Positions 52,997-62,621 of a stretch of 64,000 nucleotides of DNA are shown one piece after another. The notes beneath the pieces are model-generated. The model made no database searches, was not told where the DNA came from, and was given only the letters and a program-made list of their open reading frames with translations. Within the stretch, counting starts at the first letter, position 1; the number at the start of each line of letters is the position of its first letter. The position numbers were made by a program, and so were the translations under genes. The DNA is from Rhodococcus sp. B50 (lineage in GTDB: Bacteria > Actinomycetota > Actinomycetes > Mycobacteriales > Mycobacteriaceae): assembly GCF_013602415.1 (NCBI RefSeq), contig NZ_WPAG02000002.1, positions 248,001-312,000 of the forward strand, given 5' to 3'.

Positions 52997-54586
52997 TCAG
53001 ACGGCCTTCGATTGCCGCGTCCCGTCCTGCCCCGCGCGGCGGCCGTTCGCGTACAGCTCGTCGACGAGACGGGCGTACCGGGCGAGCACGCGATCGCGGA
53101 TCGGGTGTCCGGCCGAGTCGAGATCGGCGTCGTCCGGTGGTGTGCCCACCGTGGCGAACCGGCGGACGCGTTCCCACGGATCCGAGCGGGCGTTGAGCTG
53201 CTCCACCGCCGCTGCAACCACCGAGTCGGGCGCCGTGGTGAACACGAGGCCGACGCAGTACGGACGCAGCTCCCCGGCCACGACGAGTTCACTGCCGGGG
53301 CAGACCCGCCGCCAGCGGTCGGCGAGTGCGGTCGGTCCGACGTATTTTCCGGTGCTGGTCTTGAAGGTGTCCTTGCGGTGGCCCGTGACGGTGACGAAGC
53401 CGTCGGCGTCGATCTCGGCGAGGTCGCCCGTGTGGAACCAGCCGTCGGCGTCGAGTGCGGCAGCGGTATCCGCAGCATCGTCGTGGTAGCCGGTCATCAC
53501 CCCGGGACTGCGGATGAGGAGCTCACCGGTGTCGGCGATCCGAACCTCGGTGCCCCGCAGTGGCCGGCCGACGGTGCCGGGACGGCGCGCGTCCAGCAGG
53601 TTCACACACGACGGCCCGGAGGTCTCCGTGATCCCGTAACCCTCGAGCACCGGCACGCCGAGCCGTTCGAGCCGCTCGGCGATCGCATCGGGCAGCCGTG
53701 CCGAACCGGAGATGAGGAAGCGTAGTCGGCCCCCGAGTTCGTCCCGCTCGAGCCGGGCGATCTTCTCGAGGACGTGCGGGACCGATCCGAGGAAGGTCGG
53801 ACGCACCCTCCGCAGGTTCGCGGTGACCCTGTCGGCGCGACCGTCGACGGCAGTGGTCGCACCCGCGTGCATCGCCATGAGCAGGAGCGACCGGCCGAAC
53901 ACGTGCGCGAGCGGGAGCCACAGCAGTTGGCGGTCGGAGGACGAGATCATGCCCGTCTGCGCCACGGCGCGGGCACCGTAGGTCGTGCTCCGATGGGTCA
54001 AGCACGCACCCTTCGTGCGTCCGTCCTCGCACGCGGTGTAGATCAGCGCGGCCGGATCGTCCGGAGACAGCGCCGCGATACGTCGCTCGACGACGTCGGG
54101 TGTGGTGTGCAACAGACTGCGACCCTCGGCGGCGAGCTCGTCGAGACGGTCGAGTCGCTGCAGGGAGGTCTCGAGGACCGGTCGATCGGCGATCGTCAGC
54201 ACGGCGTGAGCACGCCGGATCTGGGCTCGCGCCTCGTCGTCGCGTGTCGCCGGATAGATCGGGACGGAGACGCCGGCCGCGCACGCCACGGCGAGGTCGG
54301 CGACGACGGACCGGTAGCAGGTGGTCGCGCAGATCGCGACGCGCATCCCGGGTTCGACACCGCGAGCGATCAGGCCGGCCGCGAGCTCGAAGACCTCCCG
54401 GCGCACCTCGGTCCACGTCGAAGGACGCCACCGATCACCCTCCGGACGCAGGTAGGCGACGGATTCGGGGGAGCGGGCGACCCGGTCGAGCAACAGATCC
54501 GGCACGGTGGTCGGAAATTTTTCGCGAGCGTCGGCCGGGGTCGTGCTTCTCGTCGCCGAGCGGGGGTTCGCCACTGTTCGCAGCAC
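52997..54586 (-). CDS. Acyl-CoA-ligase-like ANL protein with a degenerate P-loop
   Basis: 529 residues. The ANL fold is clear: YGITETSG (about residue 318), DGWFHTGDLAEIDADGF (about 382), GHRKDTFKTSTGKYVGP and an oxyanion-type start GLIARGVEPGMRVAI. The normally near-invariant YTSGTTGxPKG loop reads IYTACEDGRTKGACLTH (about residue 183), so the Ser/Thr and Gly residues that hold ATP phosphates are mostly lost. It may act on an unusual substrate or be catalytically impaired. GTG 54586 is the first start; GTG 54574 is possible. It is followed on the same strand by the iron box and siderophore gene. Confidence 0.8.
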   Translation of the reverse strand: MLRTVANPRSATRSTTPADAREKFPTTVPDLLLDRVARSPESVAYLRPEGDRWRPSTWTEVRREVFELAAGLIARGVEPGMRVAICATTCYRSVVADLAVACAAGVSVPIYPATRDDEARAQIRRAHAVLTIADRPVLETSLQRLDRLDELAAEGRSLLHTTPDVVERRIAALSPDDPAALIYTACEDGRTKGACLTHRSTTYGARAVAQTGMISSSDRQLLWLPLAHVFGRSLLLMAMHAGATTAVDGRADRVTANLRRVRPTFLGSVPHVLEKIARLERDELGGRLRFLISGSARLPDAIAERLERLGVPVLEGYGITETSGPSCVNLLDARRPGTVGRPLRGTEVRIADTGELLIRSPGVMTGYHDDAADTAAALDADGWFHTGDLAEIDADGFVTVTGHRKDTFKTSTGKYVGPTALADRWRRVCPGSELVVAGELRPYCVGLVFTTAPDSVVAAAVEQLNARSDPWERVRRFATVGTPPDDADLDSAGHPIRDRVLARYARLVDELYANGRRAGQDGTRQSKAV

Positions 54587-54702
54587 CTCCCACGGACGAA
54601 GAATCGGGGTCGCCCGGTACCCGCGGGCGCGTTGCCGGGTGTCGGAAATGTTACCGCCGGTCGAACCCCGAGGGGCGCAAGTGCGCAGTACACGGGCGCC
54701 GA

Positions 54703-54708
54703 TATCGT
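54703..54708 (+). promoter_or_regulatory. Candidate -10 giving a leaderless regulator mRNA
   Basis: TATCGT (TANNNT type) ends 6 bp before GTG 54715, so transcription would start at or next to the start codon. Confidence 0.35.
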
Positions 54709-54714
54709 GGGCAC

Positions 54715-55992
54715 GTGAGTCCCACTGCCCGTCGTCCCGAGGTCCTGATCGCCGAGTTGCGCGACGTCCTGACCGGTCCGCTCGCGGAGATCGCTCAGCG
54801 CTTCTCCGTCTACGTCGGCGACCTCGCTCCGCACAGCGCCATGGTGATCTTCACGAGGGAATGCACCGGCCGGCCACGGAAGGTGGCGGGCGACCCGTCG
54901 ATCGTCGACCGGGTGACCATCGCCGAACTCGATCGGGTGCGGAGCGAGCTCGCCGTGGGGGAGATCCGCCGCGGCAGCTTCCGTGTCGCGGGACGCGATC
55001 GCGAAGTGTGCGCGATCCTCGACAGCACCGACACACTGTTGCTGTTCGTGCCGCGCGGCACGCGGGCGACCGCCGCAGCCCTCGAACTCGTGCGCGCGGC
55101 GTTCGGCGTGGTCGCCACCGGAATCCGGCTGCAGGTGCACACCGCGAGTCCGGCATATCTTGCGGAGTCGAGGGCCGCCTCGGCGGAGCGGGCCCGCACC
55201 GTCGCCGAACTCACCGAGTCCCATGCCGTGACCCTCGAGACGATCCTCGCGACCCTGCGATCGAAGGATCTCGACGACACCCGAGCCCGGACCACGGCAC
55301 GGGAGACGGCGACCGAGGCGCTGATCGGTCTGCGATCGGCGGTGGATCTGCACCGCGAACTCGCGGAGGAGGCGCTGACCACCGCGTTCGCCCGACTGCA
55401 CGGCGAACTGCGCGATCTCGTGCGGCACCGGCCGCTCGACCTGCAGATGGTCGCCCCGCCGGTGGGTGGACGGGGACTGCCGGGCGAGGTCGCGCACGCG
55501 GCCCGCGCGATCGCCCGGGGGGCGGTGCTGGCGCTGTCGGGCCAGACCGACGTGACACGGGTCCGGGTCGCGTGGAGCTGCGACAACTCGACTCTGCTGG
55601 TGGACGTGCGCGACGACGGCACCGGCGAGATCGAGGTCGCCGAACTCGAACGTCAGCTCCGCGATCGTGTCGAAACCCTGGGCGGGGGAATCGAATCCGA
55701 ATCGACTCCCGGCTGGGGGACGCGGATCGCGGTGAGCTTTCCGCTCGACCTGCCGGTTGCTGCGACGGACGGGCAGGCGCTCGATGCGCTCGCCGCTCTC
55801 GCGCCCCGGGAGATCGAGGTGCTCGAACATCTGGTCGCGGGACGCCGCAACCGCGTCATCGCCGAACGTCTCGGCGTGAGCGAGTCGACGGTGAAGTTCC
55901 ACGTGGCCGGCGTACTACGAAAACTCGGCGTCAGCACTCGCGGCGAGGCCGCGGCTCTCGGTGCAGAGGCCGGGGTCCGCGCCGCGGGCTGA
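54715..55992 (+). CDS. LuxR-type regulator fused to a degenerate histidine-kinase-like module
   Basis: 425 residues. Residues about 1-140 form an uncharacterised sensor-like region, about 150-215 a helical segment like a kinase dimerisation domain but without a phospho-accepting His, and about 250-345 an HATPase-like region (RVRVAWSCDNSTLLVDVRDD, GTGEIE, GWGTRIAVSF) with the Asn box missing. About 360-420 is a LuxR helix-turn-helix (LAPREIEVLEHLVAG, NRVIAERLGVSESTVKFHV). It looks like a one-component regulator derived from a NarL-type pair. GTG 54715; divergent from the ANL gene. DNA target unknown. Confidence 0.78.
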   Translation: MSPTARRPEVLIAELRDVLTGPLAEIAQRFSVYVGDLAPHSAMVIFTRECTGRPRKVAGDPSIVDRVTIAELDRVRSELAVGEIRRGSFRVAGRDREVCAILDSTDTLLLFVPRGTRATAAALELVRAAFGVVATGIRLQVHTASPAYLAESRAASAERARTVAELTESHAVTLETILATLRSKDLDDTRARTTARETATEALIGLRSAVDLHRELAEEALTTAFARLHGELRDLVRHRPLDLQMVAPPVGGRGLPGEVAHAARAIARGAVLALSGQTDVTRVRVAWSCDNSTLLVDVRDDGTGEIEVAELERQLRDRVETLGGGIESESTPGWGTRIAVSFPLDLPVAATDGQALDALAALAPREIEVLEHLVAGRRNRVIAERLGVSESTVKFHVAGVLRKLGVSTRGEAAALGAEAGVRAAG

Positions 55993-56031
55993 CGCCGAGT
56001 TCTCCGTCGTCGGGTAGCCCGTCGAGGACGA

Positions 56032-57804
56032 TCAGGCAGCCGGTGCCGGCGACGTGGTCGTCGTGGGGGCGACGGTCGTCGTGGGCGTCCCGGAGGAGGT
56101 GGTCGATCCGGCGGTGGTCTCGCCCGTCGCCGGAGTCGTGGTATCCGACGGTGCGGGGACCGCGGCCGTGGTGGTCACCGGGGTGGGCGTGGCTGCCGGC
56201 GCACCGGCTTCGGGTGCGAGCGGGGCCACCGGCGCGGCGGGATCGCCCGCGGGGGCCGGTACGCCGTCGACGGGGGCGGGCACGCTGCTGTCGACGACCG
56301 CCACACCGTCGGTCTCGGTCGCGGACGGTGAGGTCTCCGGTGCCGTGGACGCCTCCGCGGTCTCGGCCTTCGTCGTCTCCTCGGCGATCATGAGCACCGC
56401 GGCCCGGTCGACCTTCTTCGGATCGACCTTCTTGCCCTCCTTGGCTTCCTTGGCCAGGTGTTCGAGCCATGCGGCGGCGTACTCGACGGTGGACGTGCCG
56501 TTGCCGTCGATGTCGTCGTCCCAGTAGTCGAAGTGGTGACCGTAGTGGTCCCGGGTCTCCTCGTTGTAGCCGAAGGTCTGGTCGTAGGGGTCGGCGAGCA
56601 CCACCGCGAGGGTGTTCTGGTTGCTCCGGATGAACCCGACGACCTCCTTGACGATCTTCTCCGGCAGGTATGCGAGATTCGACAGACGCTCCGCGGGGAT
56701 GGGCGCCTCGGCACCGTCCTCTCCGGTGGCGTCGGCGTCGGCCGCCACAGGCGTGGTGGGGCGTGCGGTAGCGGGGTCGTAGCTCGGATCGGAGACCTTG
56801 ATCAGCACCTCGAGGAAGGTCTCGTCCGACCGCATCCAATCCGGGTCCGCCGAGATGTCGGCGAGGGCGAGCAGCGCGACCCGACCGATGACCTGGGCCA
56901 GGTCGGCGCCGGTCGCGGGGGTGAGGCCCTCGCGCTCGAGCGCGTCGCCGTTGACCTGACGGCCGACGTTCGCGAGCAGTTCGATCAAGGCGATGTTCTC
57001 GGGTGCCGAGCAGGTGAAGTCGCCCTCGGAACAGAACGACGCGACCTTGCCGTCGAGGAGACCGAAACCGCCGTTCGTGTCGGGGAGGACGCCGCGGCCG
57101 GGAACCGCGGGGCTTCCCGGCTGGTAGGGGCGGTCGAAGCCGTCGGGATTGGTGCCGTTCTCCGCGCCGGGGAAGAAGCCGTCGCCTTCCTTGCGGCCGG
57201 CGTCGGAGAGGATGACGACGCCGCTGACGGCGTCGGGATCGATGATCTCCCAGGAACCGTCCTCGCCCGGCTCCTGCGCACCGATCTGCATCGCGGCGCG
57301 GCGCGCGACGTCGGCGCCCTCGCTGAACCCGACGATGGCGAACTGGGTGTCGGGGCAGGACCGCCGGATGGCCTTCATCACCTCGATGGTGTTCTCGGCA
57401 CCCTTGTTCACGGCGTTCTCGTAGCTGGCGAGGTCGGCCGGGTACTCGATGTAGATGGCCGCGTAGCCGTCGCCGGCCTCGTGGTTCGCGAGCGGCGCGC
57501 TGATGACCGGCTCGACCCAGTGGCTGCTGTAGGCGCCCTGTTGGGCGGCGGGAAGCCGGTTGCCGTTCTCGTCGACGAGCATCATCGCCTCGTCGCGAGG
57601 GATGTCGCCACGACCGCCGATGCCCAGGCTGACCATGTCGTGACATTCGGTGGTCTTCGCGAGGCCGGCGAGATACGGGTCGGCAACGGTGGGGGTGTCC
57701 TGTTGCGGAAGCACGATCGCGGCCGCTGCCACGACTCCGAGTGCGGTGGGAGCGAAGACGCCGGCGAGAATTCGCCGACGCGACAGCGACTTTCGAAGTG
57801 CCAT
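56032..57804 (-). CDS. Secreted cutinase-like serine esterase with long low-complexity tail
   Basis: 590 residues: a signal sequence (about 1-33), a cutinase-family core with nucleophile Ser161 in [13 protein letters not shown], early Cys in [11 protein letters not shown] and later Cys in [14 protein letters not shown] helical C-terminal part includes [13 protein letters not shown], which resembles a calcium-binding EF-hand/dockerin-type loop, and from about residue 480 an Ala/Pro/Thr/Ser-rich tail probably spans the cell wall. Mycolata carry many such lipases/phospholipases. ATG 57804. It converges on the LuxR gene with 39 bp between the stops. Confidence 0.85.
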   Translation of the reverse strand: MALRKSLSRRRILAGVFAPTALGVVAAAAIVLPQQDTPTVADPYLAGLAKTTECHDMVSLGIGGRGDIPRDEAMMLVDENGNRLPAAQQGAYSSHWVEPVISAPLANHEAGDGYAAIYIEYPADLASYENAVNKGAENTIEVMKAIRRSCPDTQFAIVGFSEGADVARRAAMQIGAQEPGEDGSWEIIDPDAVSGVVILSDAGRKEGDGFFPGAENGTNPDGFDRPYQPGSPAVPGRGVLPDTNGGFGLLDGKVASFCSEGDFTCSAPENIALIELLANVGRQVNGDALEREGLTPATGADLAQVIGRVALLALADISADPDWMRSDETFLEVLIKVSDPSYDPATARPTTPVAADADATGEDGAEAPIPAERLSNLAYLPEKIVKEVVGFIRSNQNTLAVVLADPYDQTFGYNEETRDHYGHHFDYWDDDIDGNGTSTVEYAAAWLEHLAKEAKEGKKVDPKKVDRAAVLMIAEETTKAETAEASTAPETSPSATETDGVAVVDSSVPAPVDGVPAPAGDPAAPVAPLAPEAGAPAATPTPVTTTAAVPAPSDTTTPATGETTAGSTTSSGTPTTTVAPTTTTSPAPAA

Positions 57805-58136
57805 GGGCCTCTACCAATCCGTTTCTCACCGAGGAATTGCCGGCCCGCCGAAGTGCGGCGGGTCGTAACGGATTTCGTGAAGGTCGGTCGGAGCGTTACA
57901 TCGACACAGGTTTGCCGAGGTGGCGACGGAGAATGCCGTCGCGAACAGCGGACCGCACAATGCAAGAGAAATACGCCGATCGGACAATTCGACGTCGGCG
58001 GGGTGCGACTGGCCGTTCGGCGGGGTCGGACCCGTCGAACGATCAGGAGCAGAGCGTCGCGGGAGTGGCTAGGGTCGGAATCACCGGAAGTCGGAATCAC
58101 CGGACATTGCCGGTCGCATCACGAAACGGAGACATC
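57805..58136. other. Divergent intergenic region, cutinase-like gene and mscR
   Basis: 332 bp with no gene. It contains a 7-bp-stem hairpin CCCGCCG/CGGCGGG (57844-57862) close to the cutinase-like start, and a 16-bp tandem repeat of GTCGGAATCACCGGA plus one base (58074-58089 and 58090-58105) 30-60 bp before mscR, which may bind a regulator. A TAGGGT (-10 type) overlaps the first repeat at 58070-58075. Confidence 0.55.
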
Positions 58137-59222
58137 ATGTCGCAAACAGTCCGCGGAGTCGTCGCTCGCTCGAAGGGAGCGCCTGTCGAGGTCGTGCCCA
58201 TCGTGATCCCCGATCCCGGACCCGGTGAGGTCGTCGTCGCGATCGCCGCGTGCGGTGTGTGCCATACCGACCTGCATTACCGCGAGGGCGGCATCAACGA
58301 CGAGTTCCCGTTCCTGCTCGGCCACGAGGCCGCCGGCGTCGTCGAGTCGGTCGGCGAGGGTGTCGACTCCGTCGCCGTGGGCGACTTCGTCGTCCTGAAC
58401 TGGCGCGCGGTGTGCGGCCAGTGTCGCGCCTGCAAGCGCGGTGAGCCGCAGTACTGCTTCGACACCTTCAACGCCACGCAGAAGATGACGCTCGAGGACG
58501 GCACCGAGCTCACCCCGGCGCTGGGCATCGGCGCGTTCGCCGACAAGACCCTCGTGCACGCCGGCCAGTGCACCAAGGTCGACCCGAGTGCCGATCCGGC
58601 CGTCGTGGGCCTGCTCGGCTGCGGTGTGATGGCCGGTCTCGGTGCTGCCGTCAACACCGGCGGGGTCACCCGCGGTCAGTCCGTCGCGGTCATCGGCTGC
58701 GGCGGTGTGGGCGACGCCGCGATCATGGGGGCCCGTCTGGCGGGTGCCGGCACGATCATCGCCGTCGATCGCGACGACAAGAAACTCGAGTGGGCCACCG
58801 ATCTCGGCGCGACCCACACCGTCAACTCCACCTCGGTCGACGCCGTCGAGGCGATCAAGGAACTGACGAACGGTTTCGGCGCCGACGTCGTCATCGAGGC
58901 CGTGGGCCGTCCGGAGACCTACAAGCAGGCCTTCTATGCCCGCGACCTCGCCGGCACCGTCGTTCTCGTGGGTGTGCCCACCCCGGACATGACCCTCGAG
59001 ATGCCGCTGATCGATTTCTTCTCGCACGGCGGTTCGCTCAAGAGCTCGTGGTACGGCGACTGTCTGCCCGAGCGCGACTTCCCGACCTACGTCGATCTGT
59101 ACCAGCAGGGACGTCTGCCGCTCGAGAAGTTCGTCACCGAGCGCATCGGCATCGACGACGTCGAGAAGGCGTTCGAGACGATGCACCGCGGTGAGGTGCT
59201 GCGTTCGGTGGTGGTCCTGTGA
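58137..59222 (+). CDS. mscR: S-(hydroxymethyl)mycothiol dehydrogenase / mycothiol-dependent formaldehyde dehydrogenase
   Basis: A 361-residue zinc medium-chain alcohol dehydrogenase. Catalytic zinc ligands lie in [14 protein letters not shown] (about residue 38) and GHEAAG, structural zinc cysteines in [15 protein letters not shown] (about 93), and the NAD Rossmann motif is [15 protein letters not shown] (about 182). Its length equals that of mycobacterial MscR (Rv2259), which oxidises the formaldehyde-mycothiol adduct and reduces S-nitrosomycothiol. ATG 58137 with ACGGAG upstream. It is translationally coupled to the MBL gene (GTGA), the usual pair. Confidence 0.9.
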   Translation: MSQTVRGVVARSKGAPVEVVPIVIPDPGPGEVVVAIAACGVCHTDLHYREGGINDEFPFLLGHEAAGVVESVGEGVDSVAVGDFVVLNWRAVCGQCRACKRGEPQYCFDTFNATQKMTLEDGTELTPALGIGAFADKTLVHAGQCTKVDPSADPAVVGLLGCGVMAGLGAAVNTGGVTRGQSVAVIGCGGVGDAAIMGARLAGAGTIIAVDRDDKKLEWATDLGATHTVNSTSVDAVEAIKELTNGFGADVVIEAVGRPETYKQAFYARDLAGTVVLVGVPTPDMTLEMPLIDFFSHGGSLKSSWYGDCLPERDFPTYVDLYQQGRLPLEKFVTERIGIDDVEKAFETMHRGEVLRSVVVL

Positions 59223-59854
59223 GCACTTCGCCGATCCGCGTCGACCGGGTCGTCACGTCGGGCACCTTCGCGCTCGACGGCGGCGAATGGGAGGTCGACA
59301 ACAACATCTGGCTCGTCGGCGACGACTCCGAGGTGGTGGTGATCGACGCCGCGCACACCGCGCAGCCGATCATCGACGCCGTCGGTGGACGGAAGGTCGT
59401 GGCGATCGTGTGCACACATGCCCACAACGACCACATCACCGTCGCGCCCGAACTGTCCGAGAAGCTCGACGCGCCGATCCTGCTCAACCCGGCCGACGAC
59501 ATGCTGTGGGAGATGACCCACCCGGGTGTCGCGCACGGCACGCTCGAGGACGGGGAGCGGATCCGGGTGGCCGGCACCGACATCCGGGCGATCGCCACCC
59601 CGGGGCATTCACCGGGTTCGACCTGCCTGTACCTGCCGGAAGCGGGTGAGCTGTTCACGGGCGACACGCTGTTCTCCGGCGGACCGGGTGCGACGGGCCG
59701 CTCGTTCTCGGACTTCCCGACCATCATCGGGTCGATCCGCGACAAGCTGTTCGCGCTGCCCGCCGAGACGAAGGTGCACACCGGTCACGGCGACGGCACC
59801 ACCATCGGCACCGAGTCGCCGCATCTCGAGGAGTGGATCAAGCGCGGCAGCTGA
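59219..59854 (+). CDS. MBL-fold metallo-hydrolase
   Basis: A 211-residue metallo-beta-lactamase-fold hydrolase of the glyoxalase II type. Metal motif THAHNDH (about residue 64), [10 protein letters not shown] (His about 129), FTGDTLF (Asp about 148), TGHGDGTT (His about 192). Coupling to mscR suggests it hydrolyses the S-formylmycothiol produced by that enzyme, releasing formate and mycothiol (inference from context). GTG 59219 overlaps the mscR stop. Confidence 0.87.
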   Translation: MSTSPIRVDRVVTSGTFALDGGEWEVDNNIWLVGDDSEVVVIDAAHTAQPIIDAVGGRKVVAIVCTHAHNDHITVAPELSEKLDAPILLNPADDMLWEMTHPGVAHGTLEDGERIRVAGTDIRAIATPGHSPGSTCLYLPEAGELFTGDTLFSGGPGATGRSFSDFPTIIGSIRDKLFALPAETKVHTGHGDGTTIGTESPHLEEWIKRGS

Positions 59855-59862
59855 TGCCGCCG

Positions 59863-59902
59863 GTGCGCGGTTCCGGTAGCAGGCGCTACCGGAACCGCGC
59901 AC
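59863..59902. terminator. Long perfect hairpin between the MBL and CobW-type genes
   Basis: An 18-bp perfect stem (59863-59880 with 59885-59902) and a 4-base loop, 8 bp after the MBL stop. It has no T-run but is very stable; probably a terminator of the mscR operon. Confidence 0.75.
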
Positions 59903-59926
59903 GAGGGCACCGCTACTCTCACCTTC

Positions 59927-60949
59927 ATGGCGAAGAAGCAGATCCCGGTGATCGTGGTGGCCGGATTTCTCGGCGCGGGGAAGACGACGCTGCTCAACCA
60001 CCTGCTGCGCAACACCCGCGGTGCGCGGATCGGCGTGATCGTCAACGACTTCGGTTCCGTCAACATCGATTCCATGATGGTGGCGGGTCAGGTCGATTCG
60101 ATGGTCTCGTTGAGCAACGGATGCCTGTGCTGCGCAGTCGATGTCAGCGACATGGACGCGATGCTCGACAAGCTCGCCCACCGCGCGTCCGATCTCGACG
60201 TCATCGTCGTCGAGGCGAGCGGACTCGCCGAGCCCCGTAATATGATTCGGCTCGTCGCCGGCTCGGAGAACGAATACGTCACCTACGGCGGCATCGTGCT
60301 CGTCGTCGACGCGGTGGAGTTCGACGCGACCGCAGCGCAGCATCCCGAACTCGAGCAGCACGTCGCTCTCGCAGATCTGGTGCTGATCAACAAGACCGAT
60401 CGTATCGACGGCGACGCCCACGACGATCTGCTGACCCGCCTGTGCCGGCTCAACTCCCGCGCGGCGGTCGTCTCCACCGACCACGGTCGCATCGATCCGG
60501 CGCTGTTGTTCGACATCCCGGAGCGTCCCGGTCCCCGGCCCGGGGAGCAGCTCACCCTCGACGAGCTGCTCTACGAGCAGGACGAGCACGACCACACCCA
60601 TCTGCACGAGGGCTACGACGCGATCACCTTCGAAGCCGCCGACGCACTACACCCCCGCGTGCTGGTCGATTTCCTCGAGAACCAGCCCGCAGGGGTGTTT
60701 CGTATCAAGGGATACGTGCATGTCACTGCCGGGTTGCACACCGCCACCTATCTGGTGCACACCGTGGGCGATCACATCCGATTCGACACGGTGGGTCGCG
60801 GGGACGATGTGCCCGGCGGGACGCAGCTCGTCGTCATCGGCGCCGATCTCGACGCCGACGACGTACGGGAGCAATTACGCCGCTGTGTGCCGACCGAACC
60901 GGTGTCCGCGGACGCGATGTACGCGATACACCGATTCACGCCTCGCTGA
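59927..60949 (+). CDS. CobW/G3E-family GTP-dependent metallochaperone
   Basis: 340 residues. Walker A VAGFLGAGKTTLLNH (residue about 11), the metal-binding GCLCC motif (about 65), base-specificity motif NKTD (about 154), a His/Asp-rich loop QDEHDHTHLHEGYD (about 220), and a CobW C-terminal domain (about 240-335). G3E GTPases of this group deliver zinc or other metals to client enzymes. No zinc-uptake gene is adjacent. ATG 59927. It converges on the DEAD-box helicase with 15 bp between the stops. Confidence 0.87.
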   Translation: MAKKQIPVIVVAGFLGAGKTTLLNHLLRNTRGARIGVIVNDFGSVNIDSMMVAGQVDSMVSLSNGCLCCAVDVSDMDAMLDKLAHRASDLDVIVVEASGLAEPRNMIRLVAGSENEYVTYGGIVLVVDAVEFDATAAQHPELEQHVALADLVLINKTDRIDGDAHDDLLTRLCRLNSRAAVVSTDHGRIDPALLFDIPERPGPRPGEQLTLDELLYEQDEHDHTHLHEGYDAITFEAADALHPRVLVDFLENQPAGVFRIKGYVHVTAGLHTATYLVHTVGDHIRFDTVGRGDDVPGGTQLVVIGADLDADDVREQLRRCVPTEPVSADAMYAIHRFTPR

Positions 60950-60964
60950 CGCGGACGGTCGGGC

Positions 60965-62398
60965 TCAGCGTGCAGCAGAGGTGCGGCGCTGGGGACGGCG
61001 CCGACCACCGGTTGCGGCTGCGGCACCCTGACCGGCCGAACGCCGGCCTCCGGCCGCACGCTGTCCTGCCGAGGAGCGCTGTCCATCCGCGGAACGCTGT
61101 CCGCTCGAGGAGGAACGCTGCCCCGAACCGGAGCTCTGAGCGGAACCCTGACGGGGAGCCGACGAACGTCGACCGCCGCCGTTGCGCTGCGGACGCGACG
61201 GCGCGGCAGCCTGCTTCGGTGCCGGCGGAACGTGCGGCGCGATCTCGCCGACGAGCTTCAGCACATGCTCGGAATCCGCCGTCACTTTCACCGGGGTGAC
61301 GTCGATCGCGGCCTTGCGCATGATGGCCGCGAGATCCCTGCGCTGGTCGGGCAACACGACGGTGACGACGTCGCCGGTGCTGCCGGCGCGGGCGGTACGG
61401 CCCGAGCGATGCAGGTAGGCCTTGTGCTCGGCCGGCGGGTCGACGTGCACGACGAGTTCGACGTCGTCGACGTGGACACCGCGCGCCGCGACATCCGTCG
61501 CGACGAGCACGCGGGCCTCACCCGACGAGAAGGCCGCGAGATTGCGGTCGCGGGCGTTCTGCGAGAGGTTGCCGTGCAGGTCCACCGCCGGAATACCGGA
61601 GTCGGTGAGCTGCTTGGCCAGCTTGCGGGCCTGGTGCTTGGTGCGCATGAACAGGATTCGGCGACCGGTACCCGACGCGAGGGTGCGGACGAGGTCCTTC
61701 TTGGCATCCATACCCGCGACGTCGAAGACGTGGTGGGTCATCGCGGCGACGGGGGAGGTGGCCTCGTCGACCGAGTGCATGACCGGGTTCTTCAGGAACC
61801 GCTTGACGAGCTTGTCGACGCCGTTGTCCAGGGTGGCCGAGAACAGCAGCCGCTGACCGTCTTTCGGCGTCGCCGTCAGGATCCGGGTGACGCCCGGGAG
61901 GAAGCCGAGGTCGGCCATGTGGTCGGCCTCGTCGAGCACGGTGACCTCGATGTCATCGAGCGCGACGAACTTCTGGCGCATGAGGTCCTCGAGGCGGCCC
62001 GGGCAGGCGATGACGATGTCGACGCCGCGACGCAGGGCCTCGACCTGACGCTTCTGCGATACGCCACCGAAGATCGTGGTGACCTTCAGCCCGGACGAAT
62101 GCGCGAGCGGTTCGATCGCCGCGGCGATCTGGGTCGCCAGTTCGCGGGTGGGGGCCAGGATCAGGCCACGCGGCCGGCCGGCCGCCCGGGTGCTCCTGCC
62201 GGCGAGACGGGCAGCGAGCGGGATCGAGAAGGCCAGGGTCTTACCGCTACCCGTGCGGCCGCGTCCGAGGACGTCGCGGCCGGCGAGCGTGTCGGGGAGG
62301 GTGTCCACCTGGATGGGGAAGGGGCTGGTGATCCCGGCGTCGTTCAGTGTGGCGACGAGCGGGCGGGGCACCCCGAGATCGGAGAAAGATGTGGTCAT
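60965..62398 (-). CDS. DEAD-box RNA helicase
   Basis: 477 residues: Q-motif SFSDLGVPRPL, Walker A GRGRTGSGKTLAFSIP (about residue 43), PTRELATQI, DEAD (VLDEADHMADLGF), SAT (LLFSATLD), and motif VI HRSGRTARAGSTGDVV. The tail (about 400-477) is rich in Ser, Gly, Gln and Arg with repeated GQRS units, an RNA-binding low-complexity region. It probably unwinds structured RNA in ribosome assembly or cold adaptation. ATG 62398; a basic in-frame extension to 62488 or 62548 is possible but lacks a ribosome site. The 223-bp leader shows no other gene. Confidence 0.9.
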   Translation of the reverse strand: MTTSFSDLGVPRPLVATLNDAGITSPFPIQVDTLPDTLAGRDVLGRGRTGSGKTLAFSIPLAARLAGRSTRAAGRPRGLILAPTRELATQIAAAIEPLAHSSGLKVTTIFGGVSQKRQVEALRRGVDIVIACPGRLEDLMRQKFVALDDIEVTVLDEADHMADLGFLPGVTRILTATPKDGQRLLFSATLDNGVDKLVKRFLKNPVMHSVDEATSPVAAMTHHVFDVAGMDAKKDLVRTLASGTGRRILFMRTKHQARKLAKQLTDSGIPAVDLHGNLSQNARDRNLAAFSSGEARVLVATDVAARGVHVDDVELVVHVDPPAEHKAYLHRSGRTARAGSTGDVVTVVLPDQRRDLAAIMRKAAIDVTPVKVTADSEHVLKLVGEIAPHVPPAPKQAAAPSRPQRNGGGRRSSAPRQGSAQSSGSGQRSSSSGQRSADGQRSSAGQRAAGGRRSAGQGAAAATGGRRRPQRRTSAAR

Positions 62399-62621
62399 GG
62401 AACAGCGCTGCCTTTCGATGCGGCGTGTGTGCACTCGGCGGGTCGTGCCCGTGGTGCTGTGCGATCGCCGCAAGGAAAGCCGGTGCATCTGTGCGTACTG
62501 CAGCTGCGCGTGCGGGCCGGGCACGATCCCGGGCCGCCGGTATCCCACGACGGTGGGCGTCGTCGTGACGCCCGAACCATGTCACCCTACCGCACGGGGT
62601 GCGTGCCTATCCTCGTCCCGG

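Noticed and set aside
62399..62548. Basic N-terminal extension or regulatory peptide upstream of the DEAD-box helicase
   Set aside because: In frame with the helicase but without a ribosome site, and the Q-motif begins right after ATG 62398; not supported as a separate feature.
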